Shown here in pieces: positions 1 to 10,412 of a stretch of 64,000 bases of DNA. Where the stretch lies: assembly GCA_023374045.1 (NCBI GenBank), contig CM041776.1:316064722-316128721 (forward strand), written 5' to 3'. A program made the position numbers and the translations under genes. This DNA comes from Limonium bicolor (Eukaryota > Streptophyta > Magnoliopsida > Caryophyllales > Plumbaginaceae). Below the pieces are notes generated by a model, which was not told where the DNA came from, did not search any database, and worked only from the letters and a program-made list of their open reading frames with translations. How positions within the stretch are numbered: position 1 is the first letter of the stretch; each line of letters begins with the position of its first letter.

Positions 1-1040
1 AATTTAAATACTAATTAAACAACTAAAACTACTAAAATTAATTTTCTCCTATGACATAATAATGCCTACTTAATTATTTGACTAATATACGCACCATTTT
101 AAGTTAAAAACAAGTTATAAAAATAATACATTAATTAATTACGAATTTAAATACTAAATAAACAACTAAAACTACCAAGATTAATTTTCTCCAATAACAT
201 AATAATACCTACTTAATTATTTAACTAATTTATGCACCATTTTAAGTTAAAAACAAGTTATAAAATTAATGCATTAATTAATTACGAATTTAAATACTAA
301 TAAAACAACTAAAACTACCAAGATTAATTTTCTCCTATGACATAATAATACCTACTTAATTATTTGACTAATTTATGCACCATTTTAAGTTAAAAACAAG
401 TTATAAAATTAATGCATTAATTAATTATGAATTTAAATACTAATTAAACAACTAAAACTACCATGATTAATTTTCTCCAATCACATAATAATACCTACTT
501 AATTATTTGACTAATTTATGCACCATTTTAAGTTAAAAACAAGTTATAAAATTAATGCATTAATTAATTACGAATTTAAATACTAATTAAACAACTAAAA
601 CTACCAAGATTAATTTTCTCCAATAACATAATAATACCTACTTAATTATTTGACTAATTTATGCACCATTTTAAGTTAAAAACAAGTTATATAATTAATG
701 CATTAATTAATTACGAATTTAAATACTAAATAAACAACTAAAACTACCAAGATTAATTTTCTCCAATAACATAATAATACCTACTTAATTATTTGACTAA
801 TTTATGCACCATTTTAAGTTAAAAACAAGTTATAAAATTAATGCATTAATTAATTACGAATTTAAATACTAATTAAACAACTAAAACTACCAAGATTAAT
901 TTTTTCCCATAACATAATAATACCTACTTAATTATTTGACTAATTTATGCACCATTTTAAGTTAAAAACAAGTTATAAAATTAATGCATTAATAATTACG
1001 AATTTAAATACTAATTAAAGAACTAAAACTACCAAGATTA
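1..1040. repeat. 143-bp AT-rich satellite array (about 7.3 copies)
   Basis: The same AT-rich unit restarts at 1, 144, 287, 430, 573, 716, 859 and 1001, a period of 143 bp (142 for the last step, from a 1-base loss). Units differ by a few substitutions. The phase marker is a short AATTTAAATACTAA string. The last copy breaks off near 1040, and the array continues beyond the window's left edge. There is no coding potential. The unit is of monomer length typical of plant satellites, but whether it is centromeric, subtelomeric or interspersed cannot be told here. Confidence 0.93.
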
Positions 1041-1375
1041 CAAGTATCTAGTATAAAAATGAGGAATTAAAATTAGAGAGCAACATACTAACCTCAAGGA
1101 TTTTGGATGGGATTAGAAGAAGTGATTAGAAAGATTCCTACACATCAAAATTAATTACAAAAAAACATCAATTAATTTCACAAAACAAATATGCTAAAAC
1201 CTAAAGATTAGAACAAGTTATTAAATACAAAAATTACTAATTGAAATTGAAAAAATTGAAACTAACCTTTCCAATTCCGTAGGGGGAGAGTGAGTGAGTG
1301 AGGTTGGAGGCAAATGTATAAGTGTGTGAAGTTGCATCCGGTAGATGCGTTTATATAGAATTTTTTTAGGTGTCA
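1041..1375. other. Intergenic, nothing recognised
   Basis: Moderately AT-rich unique-looking sequence between the satellite and a GC-rich block. No ORF of note and no repeat structure seen. Confidence 0.4.
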
Positions 1376-1700
1376 ATAACCGCACCACCCCAGTGCGTTT
1401 TATTCGACCATGTTGCGGATAAGCTCATCCGGAAATCGCGAGAATCGCGGGAAACGGACGGCGGCGATCGCACCAAATGGACAGCCAGGATTGTGCCGAC
1501 ACGCGAGTTGTGGATCGTCCGGGGTGCCATCAACCGCATCGACGGAGTCCAGTTATCGGCAAAGACGCGTTTGAACGATGCGTTTTATGACATAATTAAC
1601 CCATAATTGGATTAGCTTAATGCGGTTTACGGTAAGAAGCATTAGGCTAATGCGGTTTATATGACTCGTTTTGGTACATCCGCGTAATTTTTATGAAAAA
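1376..1700. repeat. GC-rich block with reiterated TGCGKTTTAT-like motif
   Basis: A sharply GC-rich, CpG-rich stretch inside AT-rich DNA. Variants of TGCGTTTAT/TGCGGTTTA recur near 1343, 1394, 1576, 1620 and 1651. A 78-codon open frame (1370-1606) crosses it but has no recognisable domain and looks like a by-product of base composition. It may be the terminal or internal part of an unidentified transposon. Confidence 0.4.
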
Positions 1701-1965
1701 AAACCACCGCAAGTAATTTTTTTTGACAAATGGTATTCCGGCGAAAATTTTCCAGTTTAGAGGCAATAGAAAGCCCCACTCATATTCAAACAATTTTTTT
1801 ATTCCAACTCATATTAAAATAATGTTAAATAATTAATTATTCTCTAATTAGCTGAAAATAGTAAAAGAAAAAGCAAAAATGTATGCATAATACATAACAG
1901 ACTAACACTTCTTGAAAAATTTCACCATTTTTAATATCCGGATATATAGCAATTTACATTTTATA

Positions 1966-2203
1966 CTCCCTCCGTCCCACCTTAACCGTCCTATTTACTA
2001 TTTGGACATGTCGTTTGACTTCAATTTTTAACATATAAGATAAATTAATTTTGAAAATTTAAGTTTTGCATATGATTCCTTAAATGATAAACTATATAAT
2101 ACAAAATTTAGTTTTATAAAATTATTTTACCATATATGTTTAACATTGATGTGGAAAAACGTGCCAAAAAGCAAACAGGACACTTATGACGGGACGGAGG
2201 TAG
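1966..2203. mobile_element. Stowaway-type MITE
   Basis: The left end reads CTCCCTCCGTCCCA and the right end is its complement GGGACGGAGGTAG with one mismatch. TA dinucleotides flank both sides, as expected for Tc1/mariner-derived Stowaway elements. It is 238 bp, AT-rich inside and non-coding. Its interior closely matches the copy at 48921-49150, including a shared TGTCGTTTGACTTCAA string near the left end. Confidence 0.9.
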
Positions 2204-2205
2204 TA

Positions 2206-3119
2206 TAATTTTTTCTTTTTAAAATTATTAATTTCATCAATTCTATATTAATATGTTCTGTATATTTAACATTATTATACTAATTTTGTGCGATCAAAAC
2301 ATTAGTAGCAAGCATACATAAAAAAACAATTTCAATATTTATTCAAAATAAATTATTTTATGTCATAAATTCATTTGTAAAATAGAATATAAATTAAAAA
2401 ATTCTACATTTTAATTAAAAAATAAAAATAATTTTTTTAACAAATAATTTGTATTGATAAAAAATAATTTAAAAATGTATAGTAAAAATTATGGTAATTA
2501 ATTGGTTTAAATTATGGTACTATATTGATCTAAAGTTATAAAAAAATTGTATAAATTATGTGTTTAAAAGTTTATATTTTATTCTATGATACTAAGTATT
2601 TTTTAATTTATAAGAAATATTTAATTTTTGCAATGTAGTATGATATTTTAAAATATATTTTTATCTGTTTTTATAATTTTTTAAATATTTTTTACAATTA
2701 TTTATATTTTATAGTATATTGAACTTTTGTAAAATTTAGTGAATGTTTTATATTTAGGGACATATTGTGAATTTTAAAACTACTATGTTAACAAGTAAGA
2801 GTATTTTATTTTTTTATCAATAACATAGTGATATTTCATAATTTTTTTATAAAAATATAATGACATTTAATACTATTCCTTTCGGAAAAATTAATAAAAT
2901 ACCACGATTTGAATTTATAATTCATAATATACCATTGTTGCTTTCGTAATTCAAATATAATGATATATTGTGAATTATAAAATCAAATCGTGACATTTTA
3001 TGAATTTTCTTTTTAGGATTCATGAATTAGTAGTAAAAAATACAATGACATTTCATCAAATTTGGCACAAAACTCAAACAACTGAAATCAATCAAAAAAA
3101 GTCGAACGGAGCACAATTG
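2206..3119. other. AT-rich intergenic, nothing recognised
   Basis: Very AT-rich, with many short A/T runs. No coding, repeat or terminal-repeat structure stands out. Confidence 0.5.
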
Positions 3120-4049
3120 TCAATTGTCATGTGGTGCCGCCTGTATTTCGTTAGTCCTTATATCGTACCGTATCCGACTCCAGTTCGCTCTTCCTGTCTG
3201 TCCCTCGTACGACCTTACAGCATACCAGCCTCGCCATGTTTCCAAAGCTAAGCTTCGTCATCGTGTTGCAGTGTCTCAAGAAAGTTCCAGCCCCACCCCA
3301 AGCTCTTAGCTTGGGTAGCAGAACATAGTGGGTCACCCGACCTACCCTACCGTAGTCTGATTAGTGACGCGTGGCGCGTTAACCAAGGCCAACCAAAAAA
3401 AATATCGCAAGAAGCAACCAACCTACCTAACGCAATCAACCCAGGCGGAGGAGACCGAAAGGTCAGCATCTTTTCTCGTTTCCATCTTTTTTCTTCCCTT
3501 CGCTTGTTTTCCCGATATTTGGTTCATCCTGCTTTACCAACTCCGCTTGATTTGCGGATGATTACTGTCTTCCGCTTATGATCAGAACCTTCTCAGTTAG
3601 GTGATTTTGCTATGTGGCTGTCCCCGTCACTCCAATCCACGATGACTGCCCCGACCGGCCCAATGTTTGAGTTCATTTATTGTTTATGTTAGCAATCTGT
3701 ATCTACCCTCTTAAAGATTTTCCCTCTTTACCTCTCCCCACCCATGCACCCATCCATCCTTTTTCACGATTCACTGCTATTCTAAATTACCAGCTTCTTT
3801 CTTTATCAACAACTGCCTTGAATTGGGTCGTTGACCTTTTTCTTTCTCCTGGTAGGCTGCTGATTCGTTGTTGGTTGCTGTGTGTTCAACTTAACCCGCA
3901 ATGCTTGATAGTATCACCCTGTACTAAGAGGTGAGGCTTGATTTTTGATCCCTTTAATTTATTTATGTTGCAGTATAATCTGATCCTGTAATTATATATT
4001 GCGAGTAATTTGATGAATGATGTGCAGCGGGTGACGTGTGTTTGGTACA
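3120..4049 (+). promoter_or_regulatory. Probable promoter and 5' UTR of the SEC14 gene
   Basis: Base composition rises relative to the upstream AT-rich DNA, and C/T-rich leader-like sequence runs to the start codon. An acceptor-like TGTGCAG ends at 4027, 22 bases before the ATG. A matching donor AG/GTGAGG sits at 3930/3931, so a short 5' UTR intron (3931-4027) is plausible. The transcription start is not determined. Confidence 0.35.
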
Positions 4050-5544
4050 ATGGATACTGATTCGGGGGAATCAGCTGGTAATGGACATGAGGAAAATGCA
4101 ACAGCTGAGCAGCAGGACAAGGTATGCACAACATACATAGTATGCCTTTTCTGAAACCTTTTAAATATGTTGTCTTGACCAAATAAAAGGTTAACATTTT
4201 GGGTCTGAGCTGTAGTTGCATGTGTCAAAAAATCTTAGATATGTGAAGTGAGAAGGGAAATTGGTAATGTTCCAGAGAAGCTATCCGGCTTCAGTTCAGA
4301 TGCTTCAATTGCAAGATACTTGCGGGCACGAAACTGGAATGTTAAGAAGGCGGTTAAAATGCTCAAGGAGACATTGAAGTGGAGGGCAGAATACAAGCCT
4401 GAGGAGATTCGTTGGGTAATTTCTTAATTTTGGCTCAATTTATATGTGCTATTGCTTTAATGAGATTGATTATGATGTTCTGTTTGCTCAGTAAAATTCT
4501 GGAGTTTTTTTATTGTACCGAGGCAAAACAAGCAAGACCTTTTATATTTCTTCTTGCAACTTGTGTACTTTTTTTGTTGAAGATGTATTCCTAATAAACT
4601 TCATTCTCCTTCTTTATCAATCAGGAGGATGTTGCTGCTGAAGCAGAGACAGGGAAGATATATAGGTCAAATGCTAGTGACAAGTACGGTAGAAGTGTTC
4701 TAGTCATGCGTCCTTCTTGTCAGGTGACAACTACTACAACAAAAAAGAACCCAGTTTTCTTCTCCTTTGATCCTTTTGTTATATCAGTTATTCTCAATTA
4801 AATAAGATAGAGGAATTCATTTGTCATCTGGAAGACAAAAACATACATGAAGAGCTAACTGAACTGAATCAACTTCTACAACTCCCGCAGAATACAAACT
4901 CAGTGAAAGGTCAAATAAAGTACCTTGTATACTGCATGGAAAATGCTATTCTAAACTTGCCATCGCACCAAGAGAAAATGGTTTGGCTGGTTGACTTTCA
5001 CAACTTCAGTCTAGCTAACATTTCAGTAAGCATCACAAAAGAAACAGCTCATGTACTTCAACAGCATTATCCGGAAAGGTTGGGCCTTGCTATCATGTAC
5101 AATCCTCCGAAGATATTCGAACAGTTCTATACGGTGAGTCATTTTTCTTATATGTCTAGCTATCATATGGATAGTGATCATGATCAATGTAACAGACAGC
5201 CCTTGCTATTGATTCATCTGATTGATTCTGCTGTCCAGCTCTAGATTGTTTCTGCTCTCTCCTGACTAATTAACTTGCTATCCTTATCTGGCTTGTAGAT
5301 TGGGAAGGCTTTTCTAGAGCCTAAAACCCGGAACAAGGTCAAGTTTGTCTATTCGGATGATGATCGCAGCAAGAAGATACTGGAGGAGCTGTTTGACATG
5401 GATCAGCTCGAATCTGCATTTGGTGGGAATAATCCTGAGGATTTTGACATCCACAAATACGCGGAGAAGATGAGAGAAGATGACAAGAGGATGGCATCTT
5501 TTTGGGCCAAAGGAAGTAATTCTGTTGCTGAGGATTCAGGTTAG
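4050..5544 (+). CDS. SEC14/CRAL-TRIO phospholipid-transfer protein
   Basis: Five exons with GT-AG introns: 4050-4121, 4239-4415, 4625-4723, 4891-5133 and 5299-5544. All junctions keep frame and give 278 residues, close to the ~290-300 usual for small plant SEC14-like proteins. Residues ~25-83 match the CRAL-TRIO N-terminal helical domain (RYLRARNWNV, then LKWRAEY). Residues ~95-245 form the lipid-binding fold, with KYGRSVLVMRP, WLVDFHNFS, HYPERLGLAIMYNPP and FLEPKTRNKVKFV. The C-terminus is acidic/basic and polar, and there is no signal peptide or membrane segment. The family moves phosphatidylinositol or phosphatidylcholine between membranes and presents lipid to kinases; the exact ligand is not visible. 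The start is the first ATG after the putative leader intron. No lesion was seen. This is the best-preserved gene in the window. Confidence 0.93.
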
Positions 5545-5659
5545 ATGCAAGCTCTCCATTTCTTCGTGTGCTGGTAAGGGTTCAGTGCTCTTGTAAGGAT
5601 TAAATCCTTGTTGGAAGCTTATTGTGAGGCGAGATGATGTTAGAACCGCGAAGCTGATT

Positions 5660-5665
5660 AATAAA
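5660..5665 (+). promoter_or_regulatory. Candidate polyadenylation signal (AATAAA)
   Basis: A canonical AATAAA lies about 116 bases after the SEC14 stop codon, at a reasonable distance for a plant 3' UTR. Plant poly(A) signals are loose, so usage is inferred. Confidence 0.4.
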
Positions 5666-5669
5666 TGAG

Positions 5670-6268
5670 ACTAGAACTTCATTCATCTTCCTTCTTCTTT
5701 ATCCGAGCTGATGAAGGAACCTGCACTACACTGCACACACCACAGTTTTCCTTTGTGAACTGAAATATTATACATAGGTCTGATTTGGGTTACGCAAAAC
5801 TGCGGAAATTCTTTCAAGTGAAAGTTTGTTCTCCACGTGACTAGAGGAGTAATGTATATGCTATGAAGAACACTGCACCTTGTCCCATCCTTTTTTGCAT
5901 CTGGATCCAGATTAGCAACTTCAACTACCTGTATATCAATATAATGATGCCTTCGATTGCTCTGACTCAATCTACTGTCACGAAGTTTGCGCTGAAAATA
6001 CTTACACTGATTGATAGATTTCATAGATATCCTTTAGTTTTTTAAAAAGTAAGTTTATTCCATGGATATCTGAAACCGTTGGCCGATTTCTTGGCTTAGC
6101 AATTGACAATAAAGAGAGCCGGGTGAATTAGAGATAGAGGATAAGGATAGATTTGAAATTGATGAGTTTCAGTACGAAATTATCAACCCACTTAAATAGG
6201 AATTACAAGTGCAGTTACTAAAATTCTTCCTAAATAATTAAATGACTTAATTGAAAATATCCACCAGC
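5670..6268. other. Intergenic; possibly part of a decayed gypsy LTR
   Basis: No gene. Read on the minus strand, 6060-6250 has a CTATTTAAG box followed by a leader-like stretch, as in plant LTR promoters. This fits the expected position of the 3' LTR of the minus-strand gypsy remnant downstream of its chromodomain. I could not match it to the other LTR. Confidence 0.3.
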
Positions 6269-6862
6269 TAGAATCAATAGATCGGGTTCGGGTGGGATGA
6301 AGCATCACCTGCATCTGTCAACCGGCTATATCATCCATCGATTCGTCACCTGTTTATTTTTCATCCATCATCCGCACGTGATTCGGTGTGGATCAGATGA
6401 TAATCGGGTGAATTTTTTTCTATATCATAAATAATACTTTTTTTAGTATGGTAATGAATATAAAATTTGTTGTATTGCTTAAGGTAAAATTCATTGTATT
6501 TTAAGAAAATTCTCTTTAAGATAATAAAAATATTCCATCAATATCAATAAGAAAATAAACATACATATGTCGTGTGTTGTATTGAAGAGAAAATAAAAAT
6601 AAACTGTAAATTATAAGCCTACAACTATATTTTTTTAGTTTTTTAAAATTGTTTAAGGTCTGTTTGGTTACTTAAAATAAAACAAGGTGTAATTTTGAAC
6701 GAATGACAGGTCGGATAATAAACAGATTATGGCTGTCACCCGACATGGCTGTCACCTGAACATCCGTCACCCGATCTGCCATCTGTTTGTTCGGGTTTTT
6801 ATAAGTTTGTTTAAATGGGGTGGATCGGATTAACGGGCATCTGTTTAAGATTGACATCCCTA
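6269..6862. mobile_element. hAT-like non-autonomous element (degenerate)
   Basis: The right end is ATTGACATCCCTA, complementary to the TAGGGATGTCAAT terminus common to plant hAT elements. The left end TAGAATCAATAGAT is a partial match. Sub-terminal parts are rich in GGGT/ACCC and repeated GTCACCCGA-like words, also usual for this group. No matching 8-bp target duplication was found, so the exact left boundary is uncertain. Confidence 0.45.
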
Positions 6863-6948
6863 AAAATGACCCCATTACTAAAATTACCCGCTAGCTAAAA
6901 TTAATATAAAATGACTCCACTAATTCCTTAACTTTCTCCTGAATGTGG

Positions 6949-7201
6949 TCATGTAACCATTTTGGAGTATGCTTGACCTTGTTGCTCCTTCCCAATTACT
7001 TGGGACGTGTTGGTTACATTGCCCCCCTCCTCAGGAGATGACTTGTCCTCAAGGCAAAAATCTGGAAAATCAGCAGCCAACTTAGCGATGGATTCCCACG
7101 TGGCGTCGATTGAGGGTAACCCATGCCATTGGATTAGAGCTTGTGGCACAAAGTGGGTGCCCATAGTCGTTGGCATGTGGCTAGTACTAATTGAGGGGTG
7201 A
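6949..7201 (-). pseudogene. Ty3/gypsy polyprotein C-terminus (chromodomain remnant)
   Basis: The minus-strand frame contains QALIQWHGLPSIDATWE, the second half of a retroelement chromodomain, followed by FPDFCLEDKSSPEEGGNV. That tail is typical after the chromodomain in plant chromoviruses. In intact elements it is joined to integrase and helps target insertion to chromatin. Here it is an isolated tail of ~75 codons. It is in the order expected for the gypsy element whose other pieces lie at 7581-7640, 9533-10076 and 15414-15905. Confidence 0.8.
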
Positions 7202-7267
7202 GGGCTTTAGTATCTTAATCCAACTTATCTATAATGCGCCCAAGCTCATCTACCCACAAGACTTTTT

Positions 7268-7445
7268 CTAGGCTAGGTCCGGGCCTGAACACCCGGTCAT
7301 TATAAAAGGCTTAAGCTAAGCTACGCCCAGGCCTGAACGCCCGGTCGCTATACAAGGCTTAAGCTAAGCCCGGGCCTGAACGCTCGGGCGCAATACAAGG
7401 CTTAAGCTAAGCTACGCCTGGGCCTGAACGCCGAGTCACTACCTA
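7268..7445. repeat. GC-rich 43-48-bp tandem repeat, 4 copies
   Basis: Four imperfect units share GGGCCTGAACGCC..GGTCGCTATACAAGG and CTTAAGCTAAGC, with length variation between CTAAGCTACGCC and CTAAGCC. They sit inside the gypsy remnant, between the integrase and chromodomain pieces. No coding function is apparent. Confidence 0.75.
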
Positions 7446-7580
7446 TACATTATTTCTACTATATTGTGTCTGGACCTATTTGTCTGGTCATTACTTACAA
7501 CAACTCTTCTTTCCTTTTCATTACTTGGCCTTTCCTTGTTGACCTTGGTTTTGCCTTTGGCCCTCTTGCTCTTATCTTAT

Positions 7581-7640
7581 TTACCCCTTCTCAACAGTGT
7601 CCCAAATTTTGCCTAGAATTAGGAGTGGTTGAAGCAGTAC
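7581..7640 (-). pseudogene. Gypsy integrase fragment
   Basis: On the minus strand the codons before the LINE poly(A) read LLQPLLILGKIWDTV. This matches the segment just before the integrase core in plant gypsy elements (LLQPLPIP..W..). It is directly continuous with 9533-10076 if the LINE is removed. The rest of the integrase core is missing or unrecognisable. Confidence 0.7.
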
Positions 7641-9532
7641 TTTTTTTTTTGAAAATAAGGATGTCATCATATTAAGAATTGTAATTGAGTACATAGTCTG
7701 GAAAGTCAATCGCTTTCCAACAACAACGTTCAAGTTGAGACATGCTAGCAACAAAACGCTAGGTTGTGAGCCACTAAATTTGAAGTATGAGGAATAAAGA
7801 ACCATGAAACATCTTCAAAGTGGCTGATATCGGCCAGAATAGAGTTCAAGATTGCTGTGGATTCTGGTAAAAGAGATAAGGGGTGCCCGGTGAGATATCT
7901 TATCATTGGTTGACAGTCCGCTATAAATCGCACATATTTGTAACCATCAAATAGTGCTTGGCAAAAAGCGAATTTCAGAGCGAGACACTCAACCGTAGAC
8001 GGGAGGAGATCAAACGTATAACCATGCACACCAGCCGAAATATTGACATTGCACTTTGAAGCCATAAAGGCTAACCCTAAGTGTTTATGAGTGTCAATGC
8101 CGCCATCCACTGAGATTTCAACATAGTCCGGCTTATGTAATCGATGGGAGGCTAAAGCCACTAAGTCGTTAAGGGTAATAGCCTTGGTCGTGGATAAACA
8201 ATTGTCCCCCTGGCACCAACCCAATGCAAACGATAAGGAGTCGTTGTGAGATGACTGACATCGAGCAAACCATAGCTGCCAGAGAAAAGTAGTAAGCTTA
8301 ACTAAATCCACAATGGGGACAGTGTAGCAATGCTGAAGGTACCAATCAGAGAAAGCTTGTGCTGAATGGAGACTGCATGGAGCATTGATAGTCACATGTG
8401 CCCAATATACCCGAACCGTAGGGCAGTGGACTAATGAGTGTATCAAAGTTTCAGGGCTCCCACAGAAAGGGAAAGAGGCATCAGTGGAAGCATGTAGACG
8501 ATGCTGGATGAGTGCCTTGCATGGCAACATTGCATGAAGAAGTTTCCAACCAAAAAGGCGTACCCGAGAGGGAATATCACATTTCCAAAGACGTTTGACT
8601 GCATGACCCAAACGAGAGGGGCTGCTAGTGGACATAGATGTGGATTGTTGAAGACGTAAAGCGGCGTAATAGGCAGTTTTGACCGTAAAAATACCCGAAG
8701 AAGAGAGGCCCCAGGTCCAGGAATCTAATGTATGGGAGCCCTGATGTAACAGTATTTGAGTAATTGACAAAACTTCATCAGGGGGGAACCATTGAGAGAT
8801 CAAAGGAATGTTCCAAGAACCTGCCGGTGTGACAAGATCTGCAACTTTGGTGTTGTCCAAAAGATGACATGGAAACTTCAAGAGGAAGGGCTTGCCCCCT
8901 TCTTTATTTGGAATCCAACGAGAAGTAACTGAAGTGTTGCGGCCATCAAAAATTTGTCGGCAAAGACCGTACTCGAGGAGATCGTGAACCCCCATTAAAG
9001 CTCTTCAAATAGGGCTAGAAATGGACGAAGGAGAAGAGGCTCATAAGCTGTGCTGAGAAAGGTAGTGAGCTTGATAAAATTTGCTGAGAATGATATGGGG
9101 GTGTTGAATGAAACGCCATAGTTGTTTGGCCAGGAGCGCTCGATTAAAAGAGAGTAAATCACGAAAGCCCAGGCCCCAGATGCCAAATCATTGCAAACAG
9201 TGGACCATTTGCACCAATGAATTGAAGTTTTCGAAACTGATCCAGACCACAAAAAATGAGCAATAAGCTTCTGCAGCTGCTTAAGAAAAGTCCGAGGAAG
9301 GGCTATAGCAGACATCACATATGTTGGAATAGCCAGTAGAACTGACTTAATAAGAACTGCACGGCCAGTCTGTGAGATCTTCTTGTCCCATGACTGCAAT
9401 CTTTTATAAAAGCGATCCTTAATGTACTGGAATACAGATGAGAGATTGCGGCCGACATTGCTTGGAAAGCCCAAATAGATACCAAGATCTGACACTTGGC
9501 TAGCCCTCAAAACTCGGGCAATGTCATGGCTA
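7641..9532 (-). mobile_element. 5'-truncated L1-type LINE
   Basis: A minus-strand insertion. Its poly(A) tail appears as ten Ts at 7641-7650. It is flanked by a 13-bp duplication, GTTGAAGCAGTAC (7628-7640) versus GTTGGAGCAGTTC (9533-9545), with two mismatches. It contains only the 3' part of ORF2 (end of reverse transcriptase, zinc-binding region, RNase H), the normal result of incomplete target-primed reverse transcription. It interrupts the integrase of a gypsy element. Confidence 0.88.
7745..9510 (-). pseudogene. LINE ORF2 fragment: RT thumb, zf-RVT, RNase H
   Basis: There are two consecutive open segments, 9510-8995 (171 codons) and 8995-7745 (416 codons). The first has RT-thumb motifs (YLGFPSN, LQSWDKKISQTGRAVLIKSV, LIAHFLWSGS). 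The second begins with the plant LINE linker. It then has the zf-RVT region (RVRLFGWKLLHAMLPCKALIQ, C..C..H..C) and an RNase H-like domain with VEISVDGG, ADCQPM and a C-terminal H. A frameshift separates the segments near 8995-9170. RT catalytic motifs are absent because of 5' truncation, so it cannot be autonomous. Confidence 0.85.
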
Positions 9533-10076
9533 GTTGGAGCAGTTCTTTTGGGGCATGGTTTTCGGGCTTCACTTCTTGGAAAATAGCATAAATAGCGACA
9601 ACGTTCTTGACGTCACAACAGATGCCTGGCCAGTGAAAAGCGGCGGTTAGTTTAGTCGTGGTCCGAGGTGGAACTCCTGTAAGAGTAGATGGCGCAACGC
9701 TGAGGCTTCGGGAATGAACAACCAGTGGTCAAAGTAGTTGAGCCCCAATTTGACAACAAACTTGGGATAAGCCTTGGGCTTGGACTCGATGGTTTAGCAA
9801 AGTTCTTGACAATGATTATGAATATAAGAACGTAGTGTAGTCAAGAAAGCAATTACCGGGTGGGAAACTGCTTGAAGAGTAGCCAAAGATGCGTCGGGGA
9901 GACATGATAATGCGTCGGCTAGAGTGTTGTCGCGCCTTGGCCTATACATAATTTCGAAATCAAACCCAGCCATTTTGAAGAGTCGTCGCTGTTGTTCAGG
10001 GGCTTAGATGGTCTGCATAGAAAGAGCACGAAGGCTATGGTGATCGGTAACCACAGTAAAGTGCGAACCGACCAGG
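9533..10076 (-). pseudogene. Gypsy RNase H and integrase zinc-domain fragment
   Basis: The minus-strand translation gives HFTVVTDHHSLRAL, then RRLFKMAGFDFEIMYRPRRDNTLADALS, which is the end of gypsy RNase H. The linker to the integrase zinc-binding region follows, with stops and frame breaks. At 10076 it is interrupted by the copia element, and at 9533 by the LINE. The upstream protease and RT are not found on the far side of the copia insert, where gag follows directly. The gypsy copy was therefore already internally deleted. Confidence 0.82.
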
Positions 10077-10336
10077 TGAAAAAATACCTCAATCGATTAA
10101 AGATTATTACAGAAAGAACAACAATGTCGAATCCAAGTGGAAGGATTGAACAATCCAGAAAGAAAGGGAAAGAAGGAAGTCGGGTGTCTCACAGAGAACC
10201 GAGAAAGGGGAAGACCTAAAAGGTCAAATGAAAAGAGCTAAATCAAAAAACCCGTACATCTCTTATGACTATATACATATATATAATATAGACACTTGCG
10301 AACATAATGACTAGCCTACCCTTGACTATCTTAACA
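10077..10336 (-). repeat. Copia 3' LTR
   Basis: This is the 3' LTR in element orientation, 260 bp. It begins and ends TG/CA on the plus strand and is preceded by the CCAGG target duplication. The adjoining polypurine tract is at 10337-10345. Confidence 0.95.
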
Positions 10337-10412
10337 GTCCCCCTCGAAACAAACAGTCCCACTGTTTAGTTTCGCAAGAAACATTAAAGAAAAGGTAGGC
10401 ACAAAACAATGG

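Noticed and set aside
1..1040. CRISPR-like array from regular repeats
   Set aside because: There are no unique spacers between short repeats; the whole 143-bp unit repeats, and the context is plant nuclear.
1370..1606. 78-codon open frame as a gene
   Set aside because: It has no ATG-supported context, domain or splice sites, and lies in a GC-rich repeat block where stops are rare.
9992..10219. Small ORF ending in the copia LTR, mirrored at 15005-15298
   Set aside because: The shared C-terminal part is simply LTR sequence read in frame; both copies are shadows of the LTR.
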